Shown: one piece after another, positions 5,418 to 12,491 of the stretch | Position numbering within the stretch: the stretch's first letter is position 1 | How the letters are laid out: every line of letters begins with the position of its first letter | Source: a virus | IMG/VR virus record: IMGVR_UViG_3300009412_000043 | Location: 1 to 22,967 of that record | Length of the DNA stretch: 22,967 bases | Strand: one strand, 5' to 3' | Notes under the pieces: generated by a model | What the model was told of the DNA's origin: nothing | Database searches by the model: none | The model's input: only the letters and a program-made list of their open reading frames with translations | Translations under genes and position numbers: made by a program

Positions 5418-5577
5418 GTTGGTTCCTTCCTTTTGTCTGTCCCGAATGTATGTCGTTTGTATGTCAGATGCAAGAGGCAATGGGCGACAAAATGGATAAG
5501 TTAAGTTGATGATAGAATGCTGTTGCTATAGGTTTTTCTTATCGCAACGGACGCTTAGCCTTGGAAAGGATGCTGTC
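5418..5577. promoter_or_regulatory. Divergent control region between the accessory cluster and the terminase small-subunit gene
   Basis: Minus strand: TTGCAT (5468-5473) and TACATT (5445-5450) are 17 bases apart and could be weak -35 and -10 boxes. The heptamer GTATGTC occurs at 5448-5454 and 5459-5465, 11 bases apart, overlapping these boxes as an operator might. Plus strand: TTGATG (5506-5511) and TATAGG (5527-5532) have a short 15-base spacer, and TAGAAT lies at 5513-5518. The element TTTGT (5456) to ACAAAATG (5487), with 26 bases between, also occurs upstream of the scaffold gene. Individual promoter calls are weak. Confidence 0.4.
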
Positions 5578-6033
5578 GTGCCGCTTAAAGATGGGACCAT
5601 GACTCGGGGTGAAATGGCCTTTATACAGGCATATGCAGGGACAAATGACCGCGAAAAGGCTGAAAAGCAGGCCAAAATCGCGCCAGGTACGGGATACAGG
5701 CTTTTGGCCCGTCTGGAGGTGCAACGCGAGATCAACCGCCAGGAGCGCGGGAGGATGCTCGAGCTTTTGCACCTGTCGAACGAATGGGCGCTCAAGGTCA
5801 TGCGCGACGCGAAGAAGCCCGACACGATCAAGCGGGACATTGCGCGCGAGGTCTGGAAACTCACGCTAGGCGCAGACGCGTCCAGCGGTACCGAGGCCAA
5901 AGAGCCGCACGAAATGACAGCCGACGAGCTGTCGGCGGAGCTCGACAGGCTGATGAAGGCGCGCGACGCCTTGGCCGAAAATGCAAAGGACGTGACGCCT
6001 TCGGATGGCCAGGACGGCACGCCCTTCGACTAG
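5578..6033 (+). CDS. Terminase small subunit (probable)
   Basis: The 151-residue product would recognise phage DNA and load the large terminase for packaging. The N-terminal part (MTRGEMAFIQAYAGTNDREK, then a helix with GTGYRLLARLEVQREINR) matches the helix-turn-helix DNA-binding domain of small terminases. A helical oligomerisation core and an acidic, flexible C-terminus (DELSAELDRLMKARDALAEN) follow. The GTG at 5578 was chosen because GGAAAGGA stands seven bases upstream; the ATG at 5599 is an alternative. The large subunit gene is 7.3 kb away, which is an unusual separation. Assignment rests on domain pattern and context. Confidence 0.7.
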   Translation: MPLKDGTMTRGEMAFIQAYAGTNDREKAEKQAKIAPGTGYRLLARLEVQREINRQERGRMLELLHLSNEWALKVMRDAKKPDTIKRDIAREVWKLTLGADASSGTEAKEPHEMTADELSAELDRLMKARDALAENAKDVTPSDGQDGTPFD

Positions 6034-6343
6034 GTGCGTGCGCAATGTTGCGCACTATGCAACGCGAATAGCCATATAAATAAGGGCAATGGACTGTAAA
6101 GGTGTTACAGTCGTGTGGTGCTAACGCCTTCGGTGGGCGTACCCGGCCCCCGGGTATAGTCCGAATTCCCAGCGAAAGCGGGTGCCCCCTGTTCGCAGAA
6201 ATTTGTGCCCCGAAAAACCTTTTCGACCTTTTGTCCGTCGAGGTTGAGCGCTGTCAGGCGACAGCCAAGGCGTTAAGGTGAAAAGGCCGGAGAGCGCGCC
6301 AACGCTCCCCGGCTGAAAAGCCACCTCGCGATAGGAGCGCGCG
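6034..6343. other. Hairpin-rich non-coding spacer
   Basis: The 310 bases between the terminase small-subunit and HNH genes carry no convincing gene. Six stem-loops follow one another: 6038-6055 (8 bp, loop TG), 6092-6112 (GACTGTAA with complement, loop of 5), 6140-6156 (7 bp, loop CCC), 6211-6225 (CGAAAA-ACC-TTTTCG), 6250-6265 (GCTGTC-AGGC-GACAGC) and 6286-6313 (10 of 11 pairs, loop of 6). Candidates are a packaging (pac/cos) site, operators or a structured RNA. Packaging sites often lie in or near the small terminase gene in other phages. Confidence 0.6.
6279..6314 (-). terminator. Terminator-like hairpin, minus-strand orientation
   Basis: Read on the minus strand, the 11-position stem 6286-6313 (one mismatch) is followed by CCTTTTC. 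On the plus strand the hairpin has no T-run after it. It could stop antisense transcription entering from the late genes, or simply be part of the structured spacer. Confidence 0.4.
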
Positions 6344-6919
6344 ATGACCAGACGAGACCTACCACCTATCCAGTTTCTCCGCGAGTGCTTTCGCCTCGAT
6401 CCGAACACGGGCCTTCTCTACTGGCGAGAACGCCCGGAGCATCATTTCGCAACACCGGCCCACGCGCGAGGGTGGAACCGCAGACATGCGGGCGCGGAGG
6501 TGTATCTGTACATGGACAGGGCCGGTTACGGACACGTCGAGATGTACCCAAACGGCAAGAAGGCCAAGTGGCCTGCGCACCGGATCGTTTTTGCTCTGTC
6601 TACAGGTAACGACCCGGATCGAGTCGACCACCGGGACTGCGACCCCTCCAACAACCGGCCCAACAATCTCCGCGCTGCGACGGGGCTGCAGAACCGCTGG
6701 AACGCGCCCGGGTGGCACAAAAACACGCTCCCGAAAGGTGTTCACTACGAACGCGGACGTTTCTACGCCAAGGCCCGTCCCCCGAGGAGCAAAAGCGCCT
6801 TGTCCCTGGGTGGGTTCGCCACTCCCGCCGCGGCGCACGCAGCCTGGTGCGAATGGGCACGAGACGTGCACGGCGAATTCTTCAACCCCGGGCCCTTGAA
6901 GTTGACGGTCTTCGACTAG
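6344..6919 (+). CDS. HNH endonuclease with AP2 DNA-binding domain
   Basis: This is a 191-residue free-standing homing-type endonuclease. Residues about 75-120 form the HNH_3-type nuclease domain: H79 in WPAHRIVFAL, then the VDHRDCDPSNNRPNNLR core with D95, H96 and N103/N104/N108. Residues about 131-180 (KGVHYERGRFYAKARP and on to WCEWARDVHGEF) form an AP2-type DNA-binding domain. The start at 6344 has AGGA about nine bases upstream. The gene stands alone between the hairpin-rich spacer and the late promoter, typical of a selfish insertion. No split gene around it is evident, so it does not appear to be inside an intron. A role in packaging-end processing, known for some HNH proteins encoded near terminases, is also possible. 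Confidence 0.88.
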   Translation: MTRRDLPPIQFLRECFRLDPNTGLLYWRERPEHHFATPAHARGWNRRHAGAEVYLYMDRAGYGHVEMYPNGKKAKWPAHRIVFALSTGNDPDRVDHRDCDPSNNRPNNLRAATGLQNRWNAPGWHKNTLPKGVHYERGRFYAKARPPRSKSALSLGGFATPAAAHAAWCEWARDVHGEFFNPGPLKLTVFD

Positions 6920-6922
6920 CCC

Positions 6923-6951
6923 TTGACGAACCGCGTCGGCTGACGTAGCCT
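6923..6951 (+). promoter_or_regulatory. Candidate late promoter upstream of a terminator
   Basis: TTGACG (6923-6928, 5 of 6 to the sigma-70 -35 box) is followed after exactly 17 bases by TAGCCT (6946-6951, a weak -10). A transcript from here would run about 90 bases before meeting the terminator ending near 7047. That order resembles the antiterminated late promoters of lambdoid phages. Confidence 0.45.
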
Positions 6952-6994
6952 GACACCCTCACTACTGAGAACCGACCTCTTCCCAGGTCCACTG

Positions 6995-7047
6995 GCCCCC
7001 GCACAGATCAATCCCTTCCCCGGGCCTGTCGCGGGGGCTTCCTTTTG
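6995..7047 (+). terminator. Intrinsic terminator before the tailspike gene
   Basis: GCCCCCGC (6995-7002) pairs with GCGGGGGC (7031-7038). The stem extends by ACAG/CTGT past one bulged base, and the tail is TTCCTTTTGT. It separates the HNH gene and the candidate promoter from the late structural genes. Confidence 0.75.
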
Positions 7048-7084
7048 TCTGATTTGTCGTCTATTGTTTGGCGACATATCAGAC
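7047..7084. promoter_or_regulatory. Large inverted repeat, probable operator or late-promoter element
   Basis: GTCTGATTTGTCG (7047-7059) and CGACATATCAGAC (7072-7084) are complementary in 12 of 13 positions, with 12 bases between. The repeat lies after the terminator and ends 16 bases before the tailspike ATG. Inside it, TTGTCG and TATCAG are 17 bases apart and could be weak promoter boxes. Confidence 0.65.
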
Positions 7085-7100
7085 GCTGGGGCCCGCTTTT

Positions 7101-9587
7101 ATGGAAACGAAATCGCTGATCGTTCGTGACAAGGCGGGGAACGTCGATCCGAATGCGGAAGTGACCGTGACGCTTTTCGGGACGACGACGCTGGCGGAGG
7201 TGTTCGACGCAGACGACCTTCCGACGACCAATCCCGTGCCGGCGGATGGAAACGGCAATGTCGAATTCAAGGCTGCGAACGGGTTCTACACGCTGACCGT
7301 GACGACGAGTAGCAGCGTGCCTCCTTCAACCCCCCTCCTCCGCGCCAAGTTCTTCGACTTCAACGACGTCGAGGTTAGCGCGATCGCGCTGGACGTGACG
7401 GACGACCCCACGGCCACGTATACGCCCGAAGAGAACACGATCGTGTTCGGGATTCCGCGGGGTTCGGATGAAGCCGCGGATATCTCGACGTCCGGAGGCT
7501 CGGATGTACAGGCCGATCTGGACGACCTCGAGACGCTCACCCGGCCCTATGAAACCCGCGAAGCCTTCGTCGCCGCAGATCCGGACGTGGAAAGCGGTAC
7601 AGTCGCGTTTGCCGAGGGCCTCGGATACCGCAAGAACAGCACATTTTCGCTGCCGGGGCTGAACAACTGGCGTCCCCTCAACAACGTGCTGGACATTCGC
7701 CAGTGCGGCAGCACCTCCGCGCTTTCGAGCGACTTCGCGGGCATCTTCGAACAGGCCTGCGAGGACGCCGGGGCGGAAAAGTGGAAGCTGAACGTGTCCG
7801 CCAAGGAGGATGGCTCGCCATACGAGCCGGTATTCATCGACCACACTCTGACGAGCGACCTGCGGATCAATTTCGAAGAGACGGCGCTGTGGATGCCGCA
7901 GACCAATTTCGAGCATTTCACCGTCACCGCGGGCAACCTGTCCGGCCCTTTCGTCACCAGCACGGATATCCGCGAGTGGGGGTATGAACCGAGCAACCAG
8001 ACGGGCCTGGTCTACGGCTTTGTGCGTGCTGACGGCACCACGGAGGGGAACATCACGCCCGGCAACATCACCGTGGACGACAACGGCGGCGCCGGGCCCT
8101 ACAGCTTCGTTTTGGCGACGCCTTTGAACGCTGGTGACACGTTTATCATCGCGGGTCGCAAGCAGGCGTTGCGGTTCAAGTCGACCTTGGGCGCAGGGCG
8201 CAGAGTCACGGCCTCGGGCTACCTCAAGGTCGACATCACGCGACAAGGGTACGTCCTCGCACAGTCCACCGGCGGCGGCCTGTCCTCCAACAACGTCGAC
8301 TTTTTCCAGTTCAAAGGGACGCTCGACGTCAGAGGTGTCGGCTACGGATCGCCGTCTCTGAGCAAGCGCGGCGACAGCGGTTTCGTGCCGCTCGGCTACT
8401 ACTACTGCGAGATCGGCACGATTCTGGGTTACGGGCTCAATGACCTCCCCCTCTACGCTGGAGGCGGCGCAGACTTCGAAGGCGAGGATCGGCACGATGA
8501 TGACGGTCTCGGTCTGGTCGTCGGCCATATCCGGGCTGAGCGGTGCCAGAACGCGGGCAAGATCGTGCGCGAAAACGAGATGGCGAAGATCAGGTCGGTC
8601 CACTGTATCGAGTGCCTTAACGGATGGCTTCACGGGCTGACGGGAAGTGTGCCCACGGGTGGCGGTCTTCACATTGAAAGCCTGCAAGCGATCCGCATGG
8701 GGCGGCGCGTCATTGATTGGGGCGACGCCAACCCGGTGACAGGAGCGTACTTCGGTAACGTGTCGTGCCGCGATATCGGATACGACCCCAACGGCGTGGC
8801 TGAAGACGGGGCGGCGGCTGTCTTCATGAGCTCGAGCGCGGGGCTTGTTATCGGCAACCTCGATTTGGGCTTCCGTGATTGGGAGCCACCTGCGGGCGTC
8901 CCGGCCGTGCGCGTGGCTGGCGAGGGGAATTGGGGCAACCGGATCAACGGCGGCACCGTGCGGAACTTCGACGTCGGCATCGACACAACGGGTGGCAGCA
9001 CCAACGACGTGGGCGACTATTTCAAGCTGACGATGAAGGACGTCGCGCAGCCGCTTGACCTGGGCGGCACCGGTCGCACGGATTACGACCTCCAGATCAT
9101 CACCGATACGGCAGGCACGCTATCGGTCGAGCGGATCCAGAGCATCTACACGCCGATCCAGGAGGCAACCGCCACGTTCCTGCTCAACGCCCCCGCGGGC
9201 ACACCGACATACAACTATATCGGTGATCAGGAGATTTCGTACCGTCAGATTTTGAACCAGATGTTCTTCCAACTGCGGCTGAACGTCCAGGTGACGCACT
9301 CCGAGAGCGGGAGACAGATACGCCTGCCGCTGCCCTTCACCGTCAACTCTCCCATCGGAGAGACGCAGCCCGTCACCATGGGGCGCCCTTCGGGCTTTAC
9401 CTTGCCTTCGACCGGGGCCGGAACGGATGCGGTCGAGTTCTACGCAGAGGCGCCTGATGGGCAGGATTTCCTGCGGCTTGGGTACGTTACCGCCGCGGGC
9501 ACCAACGTCATCATGACATCTGACCAGATCGCCAGCGGATCGACGCTGCGGATCGAGATTTCCGGCTGGGTGCCGGTGGCCGAGTAG
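7101..9587 (+). CDS. Tailspike / receptor-binding protein
   Basis: This is a large secreted-type virion protein of 828 residues from the ATG at 7101. The first 70 residues (IVRDKAGNVDPNAEVTVTLF and on to NGFYTLTV) look like the N-terminal virion-binding domain seen on phage tail proteins. From about residue 130 there is a linker, then a GYRKNSTFSLPG segment and a long series of short beta strands typical of a pectate-lyase-like beta-helix. This would bind or cut surface polysaccharide. The last 120 residues form a separate beta-rich domain, probably for trimerisation or binding. A TTG at 7068 would add 11 residues, but it has no ribosome site and falls inside the inverted repeat; the ATG has only a weak TGGGG. 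The stop overlaps the next GTG by one base. Confidence 0.78.
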   Translation: METKSLIVRDKAGNVDPNAEVTVTLFGTTTLAEVFDADDLPTTNPVPADGNGNVEFKAANGFYTLTVTTSSSVPPSTPLLRAKFFDFNDVEVSAIALDVTDDPTATYTPEENTIVFGIPRGSDEAADISTSGGSDVQADLDDLETLTRPYETREAFVAADPDVESGTVAFAEGLGYRKNSTFSLPGLNNWRPLNNVLDIRQCGSTSALSSDFAGIFEQACEDAGAEKWKLNVSAKEDGSPYEPVFIDHTLTSDLRINFEETALWMPQTNFEHFTVTAGNLSGPFVTSTDIREWGYEPSNQTGLVYGFVRADGTTEGNITPGNITVDDNGGAGPYSFVLATPLNAGDTFIIAGRKQALRFKSTLGAGRRVTASGYLKVDITRQGYVLAQSTGGGLSSNNVDFFQFKGTLDVRGVGYGSPSLSKRGDSGFVPLGYYYCEIGTILGYGLNDLPLYAGGGADFEGEDRHDDDGLGLVVGHIRAERCQNAGKIVRENEMAKIRSVHCIECLNGWLHGLTGSVPTGGGLHIESLQAIRMGRRVIDWGDANPVTGAYFGNVSCRDIGYDPNGVAEDGAAAVFMSSSAGLVIGNLDLGFRDWEPPAGVPAVRVAGEGNWGNRINGGTVRNFDVGIDTTGGSTNDVGDYFKLTMKDVAQPLDLGGTGRTDYDLQIITDTAGTLSVERIQSIYTPIQEATATFLLNAPAGTPTYNYIGDQEISYRQILNQMFFQLRLNVQVTHSESGRQIRLPLPFTVNSPIGETQPVTMGRPSGFTLPSTGAGTDAVEFYAEAPDGQDFLRLGYVTAAGTNVIMTSDQIASGSTLRIEISGWVPVAE

Positions 9588-9802
9588 TGGACTGGACCAC
9601 GATCATATCCGAGATCGGCGGCGGCCTGCCGGCCGTTGTGATCGTTGGGCTGGCGGTGGCGCTCTGGCATGAGCGCAAGCGGGGAAACGAGGTCACGGAT
9701 GGCCGACTGGCTGACCAGAAGGAACACACCGCGCAGATCCTCGAGGCCACCCGCACGCTCGACTCCGCGATCCGCGCATTGGAAGGGGCCCGCCGTGGTT
9801 GA
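9587..9802 (+). CDS. Small membrane protein with coiled tail, lysis-cassette candidate holin
   Basis: This 71-residue protein starts at a GTG that shares one base with the tailspike stop. Residues 11-27 (GGLPAVVIVGLAVALWH) form a single membrane helix, followed by KR positive charges. The rest is a helical, heptad-like cytoplasmic part (HTAQILEATRTLDSAIRALE). Its place directly ahead of a membrane protein, amidase and spanins suggests a holin or a lysis regulator. The layout alone does not separate these, and no specific holin family was recognised. Confidence 0.62.
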   Translation: MDWTTIISEIGGGLPAVVIVGLAVALWHERKRGNEVTDGRLADQKEHTAQILEATRTLDSAIRALEGARRG

Positions 9803-9953
9803 TTGGACGCGCTTCATCCCCAGCAAGAAGAAGCCGGACCCCTCTGTCACGGCAAAGAAGCCTCTGCGGGAGGCGCAAAACCACCTGGCCGAAAAGCGTC
9901 TCGCCCTCGAGAGGCTGGTCGAACAAATGCAGGAGGCTCGCCAGGATGGTTGA
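9795..9953 (+). CDS. Hypothetical 52-aa charged protein in the lysis cassette
   Basis: The start is the GTG at 9795, eight bases before the end of the upstream gene, behind GGAAGGGG. The product is basic at the N-terminus (FIPSKKKPDPSVTAKKPLRE) and then forms one charged helix (HLAEKRLALERLVEQMQEAR). No membrane segment is present. It overlaps both neighbours by eight bases, so all three are probably translated together. Its function is unknown. Confidence 0.6.
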   Translation: MVDWTRFIPSKKKPDPSVTAKKPLREAQNHLAEKRLALERLVEQMQEARQDG

Positions 9954-10374
9954 CCCGAATACGATTACGTCCATCCCCGCGGTTGGGGCCATGATGCTGG
10001 TGCTGCGAGGCTTGGCGCCGTTCTGGTTTCGCAGGAACGCCGGGCCGCTGCACTCCTTCACGCTGGGCCTCTCCTGGGTCACCGGCGTGTTCCTCCTGAG
10101 GACCCTCTATTGGGGCACCATGCGCGGTGTCGTCGTCGCGATCGACCCAGCGCTCTGGGCGTCGTGGAGCGCCTTTGTCGACGGGCCGGACTGGATCAAC
10201 GCGGGTTTCAACACCGGCCTGATCATCGGCAGCTACTACATCCTGCGCGCCCTGCACGAGACCATCCCGCCAGACGAGCGCGACCGCTGGTCGATCCTGT
10301 CCTCCCCCTTCTATCCGGGCGGCATGTGCGTCGTGCGGCTTGGGCGTGCTCTCAATCTGAAAAGGAAACAGTGA
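9946..10374 (+). CDS. Multi-pass membrane protein, candidate holin
   Basis: The 142-residue product has three likely membrane segments: about residues 6-27 (TITSIPAVGAMMLVLRGLAP), 35-60 (LHSFTLGLSWVTGVFLLRTL) and 83-104 (WINAGFNTGLIIGSYYILRA). A charged C-terminus ends in RALNLKRKQ. It precedes the endolysin gene, whose start overlaps its stop. A holin that forms membrane lesions and releases the amidase is the best guess from context. The 142-residue length is longer than many holins, and the family was not recognised. Confidence 0.65.
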   Translation: MVDPNTITSIPAVGAMMLVLRGLAPFWFRRNAGPLHSFTLGLSWVTGVFLLRTLYWGTMRGVVVAIDPALWASWSAFVDGPDWINAGFNTGLIIGSYYILRALHETIPPDERDRWSILSSPFYPGGMCVVRLGRALNLKRKQ

Positions 10375-10823
10375 TGATCTTCCAAGGCTCCAAGCAGTAT
10401 CCCGTCACCGAAGTGGTCCTGCATACCTCTGCCACCCCGGCCGGTTGGTGGATCGGAAAGACCGTTCACCAGATGGTTGACGAGATCGACCACTGGCACA
10501 AAGGCAACGGCTGGCGAGGTATCGGGTATCACCGCGTATTCGCACCGGATGGCAGCATCGGCATCGGCCGCAGCATCTACGACATCGGCGCCCACGTCGC
10601 CGGCCACAACCGCGGCACCATCGGCATCTGCATGGTTCCCACGGCCTGGGTCGACCGGATCGGCAAGCCCGAGGATTTCTACACGGACGTGCAGATCGAG
10701 GCGGTGCGCGCCTACATCCGCGAGTTGGCCGGGCTGACCGCGATCTCCAAGGTGTCCGGCCACAACGACTATGCCAACAAACTCTGCCCGGGCTTCAAGG
10801 TGCAGACCGAGGACTGGCTGTGA
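10374..10823 (+). CDS. Endolysin: N-acetylmuramoyl-L-alanine amidase, T7-lysozyme type
   Basis: This enzyme cuts the amide bond between muramic acid and the peptide in the cell wall. The 149 residues form one Amidase_2 domain. The expected zinc and catalytic positions of T7 lysozyme are present: H17 (VVLHTSATP), Y52 (GIGYHRVF), H130, K136 and C138 (GHNDYANKLCPGF). The H-x5-K-x-C spacing equals that of T7. No signal peptide is visible, so it needs a holin for release. AAAGGA seven bases upstream supports the ATG at 10374. Spanin genes follow. T7 lysozyme also inhibits its RNA polymerase, but nothing here shows such a role. Confidence 0.92.
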   Translation: MIFQGSKQYPVTEVVLHTSATPAGWWIGKTVHQMVDEIDHWHKGNGWRGIGYHRVFAPDGSIGIGRSIYDIGAHVAGHNRGTIGICMVPTAWVDRIGKPEDFYTDVQIEAVRAYIRELAGLTAISKVSGHNDYANKLCPGFKVQTEDWL

Positions 10824-11149
10824 TCCGCAACGCCCTCACCGTCGCCCTGTGCGCCGCTCTGGGGCTGTCCGGTGCTCTCGGGTGGCTCTGGTGGGCGGCC
10901 AAAGCCCGGAACGACGCGCTGGTGGCCCAGAACGCCGACCTGCAGCGGTCAGTGATGGTCCTGCGGGCGGCAGAGGCTCAGGCGGCAGAGGCCCACGCTG
11001 TGGCTAAGGCCGCCGCGGCGCGCTGGGAGCGTCGGGCCGCCGAGATCCAGCAGACGCTCAACACCCTGACGGAAGGAATCGAAGATGCGCCCCTTGATCC
11101 TGATCTCGCTGATCGCATTAACCAGTTGCGGACCAGAGACCCGGACTGA
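10820..11149 (+). CDS. Rz: Inner-membrane spanin (Rz-like)
   Basis: This 109-residue protein starts at GTG 10820, overlapping the endolysin stop. Residues 5-26 (ALTVALCAALGLSGALGWLWW) make one membrane anchor. Residues 30-90 form a long, alanine-rich coiled coil (DLQRSVMVLRAAEAQAAEAH and on), as in i-spanins that reach through the periplasm. The end overlaps the lipoprotein gene in another frame by 65 bases. This overlap, together with the position after the endolysin, is characteristic of Rz/Rz1 pairs that fuse inner and outer membranes in the last step of lysis. Confidence 0.85.
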   Translation: MIRNALTVALCAALGLSGALGWLWWAAKARNDALVAQNADLQRSVMVLRAAEAQAAEAHAVAKAAAARWERRAAEIQQTLNTLTEGIEDAPLDPDLADRINQLRTRDPD

Positions 11150-11324
11150 ATACGTCCAGGTCAAGACGACGATCCCGCCCGAGCTGCTACGGCCGGCGCC
11201 GATCAGCGACCGCAAGGTATCGACCGTCAACGAGCTCGCCGCCCTGGCAACCGAGCACCTTCGATCGGCCGAGCAAGCCAATAGCCAGATCGCCGCCATC
11301 GCAGAGATCGTCGGCCCACAGTAA
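11085..11324 (+). CDS. Rz1: Outer-membrane lipoprotein spanin (Rz1-like)
   Basis: This 79-residue protein starts within the Rz-like gene in a different frame. MRPLILISLIALTSC is a lipoprotein signal peptide, with lipobox LTSC and Cys15 as the modified residue. The mature part contains a short proline-containing region (TTIPPELLRPAPIS) and a helical end, as in o-spanins. It would be anchored in the outer membrane and pair with the Rz-like protein. AAGGAA lies about eight bases upstream of the ATG. Confidence 0.85.
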   Translation: MRPLILISLIALTSCGPETRTEYVQVKTTIPPELLRPAPISDRKVSTVNELAALATEHLRSAEQANSQIAAIAEIVGPQ

Positions 11325-11330
11325 GGCGGC

Positions 11331-11375
11331 TCGACTGCGTCCGTTTTGTAGGATATAACAGCAGACAAACACGAC
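11331..11375 (+). promoter_or_regulatory. Candidate promoter and dyad upstream of the tail-fibre/terminase operon
   Basis: TCGACT (11331-11336) and TATAAC (11354-11359) are 17 bases apart, 4 of 6 and 5 of 6 matches to sigma-70 boxes. The same gap holds the dyad GTC-CGT-TTTGT (11339-11349) and ACAAA-CAC-GAC (11365-11375), separated by 15 bases. A near-identical left arm, GTCCG-N-TTTGTA, precedes the scaffold gene. Confidence 0.5.
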
Positions 11376-11390
11376 AGGATCCGCATCGCC

Positions 11391-12491
11391 ATGGCCTACC
11401 CCGACCCCCCGGAGCGCGAAACGTCGTTCCTCGCTTTTCAACAAAGCCAGGGTGACAACTCTTTCCCCGGCCAGCAGCTTGACGTCGATCTGAACAATAT
11501 CGTCGCGACCATCACGGCAATTCTGTTGTTTCAGCAGGGCGTCATGCGGTCGGACGGGAGACTCCAGAACGGTGTCGTGACGCGGGAAAGCCTTGCCTCC
11601 GATATCACTCTGGGGTTCGGGGCGCCGACAGTCTGGGAAACCGGTGTCAGCTATGTCGTTCCCGATACGGTTTTCGAGGGCAGCGCGTTTTACATCTGCA
11701 TCGACGCGCACACCTCGGGGGCTGATTTCGACGACGACTTGGCCTCGGGGCGCTGGGCTTTGCTTGTCGATTTTGCGCCCGTGGGTTCCCTTCTGGCCAG
11801 CAACAACCTCTCCGACTTGCCCGACGTACCCACGGCCAGGACCAATCTGGGACTCGGGTCCGTCGCCGTCGAAAACACGGTCCCTCTGACGAAGGGCGGT
11901 TCGGGCGCCACGACGGCGACAGGCGCGCGCGCAAACTTCGGTCTCGGCGCCGTTGCTATCGAGAACGTCGTACCGGTCACGAAAGGCGGTTCCGGCGCCA
12001 CGACACCGGCCTCGGCGCGCAACAATTTCGGTCTCGGTTCCGTCGCCACCGAGAACGTCGTACCTGTCACGAAAGGCGGTTCGGGGGCCACGACGGCCGC
12101 TGACGCGCGGACGGCGTTCGGGGTCTCCCTGGCCACCGAAGCCCAGGCCCGTGCGGGCAACCTCAACCTGACGACATCGCTCATGACGCCGCTGCGGACG
12201 GCGGACGCGATCGAGGCGCAGACCCTCGGGTTTGATCAGACGTGGCAGGATGTGAGCGGATCGCGCACACACAGCACCAGCTACCAGAATGCCACAGGCA
12301 AGCCCATCATGGTTTCGATCTACCGGGCAGGCAACGGCGTCCCCACGCAAGTCAGCGCGAACAATGTGGATTGGGTCAGCATTGCCTCGGGGGTGAACGT
12401 CGGGGACCACCAGTTCGTGGTGCCGCCGGGTCACTACTACCGGATAAACGGCAACCCAAGCGTAATCTACATCTGGGCGGAGCTGAGATGA
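11391..12491 (+). CDS. Tail-fibre protein with three 30-residue repeats
   Basis: This is a 366-residue virion protein. Residues about 10-75 (SFLAFQQSQGDNSFPGQQLD, then LQNGVVT) are related to the N-terminus of the next gene product and probably attach to the tail hub. Residues 140-238 contain the phage fibre motif NLSDLPDVPTARTNLGLG and three near-identical repeats of the TVPLTKGGSGATT type. A segment with LMTPLRTADAIEAQ follows, then a C-terminal beta domain (from about 285) that likely contacts the receptor. The ATG at 11391 has AGGA at a long spacing of 11 bases. The stop overlaps the next start (ATGA). Confidence 0.8.
   Translation: MAYPDPPERETSFLAFQQSQGDNSFPGQQLDVDLNNIVATITAILLFQQGVMRSDGRLQNGVVTRESLASDITLGFGAPTVWETGVSYVVPDTVFEGSAFYICIDAHTSGADFDDDLASGRWALLVDFAPVGSLLASNNLSDLPDVPTARTNLGLGSVAVENTVPLTKGGSGATTATGARANFGLGAVAIENVVPVTKGGSGATTPASARNNFGLGSVATENVVPVTKGGSGATTAADARTAFGVSLATEAQARAGNLNLTTSLMTPLRTADAIEAQTLGFDQTWQDVSGSRTHSTSYQNATGKPIMVSIYRAGNGVPTQVSANNVDWVSIASGVNVGDHQFVVPPGHYYRINGNPSVIYIWAELR
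11835..12104 (+). repeat. Three tandem 90-base repeats in the tail-fibre gene
   Basis: Units at 11835-11924, 11925-12014 and 12015-12104 each encode 30 residues: A-R-x-N-(L/F)-GLG-(S/A)-VA, then EN-x-VP-(L/V)-TKGGSGATT. The DNA is close to identical between units, so copy number could change by slippage or recombination. Confidence 0.9.

Noticed and set aside
6034-6343. tRNA gene in the hairpin-rich spacer
   Set aside because: No cloverleaf with a proper T-loop and acceptor stem could be drawn.
6034-7100. Group I intron carrying the HNH gene
   Set aside because: The small terminase gene ends naturally and no gene on the right continues it; no split coding sequence could be joined.
7326-8687. 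Minus-strand open frame (453 codons) within the tailspike gene
   Set aside because: Antisense shadow of a gene with clear virion-protein features; no ribosome site.
9795-9953. A fourth border-repeat cassette in the lysis genes
   Set aside because: Only TGGTTGA is shared at the two borders, too short to distinguish from chance.
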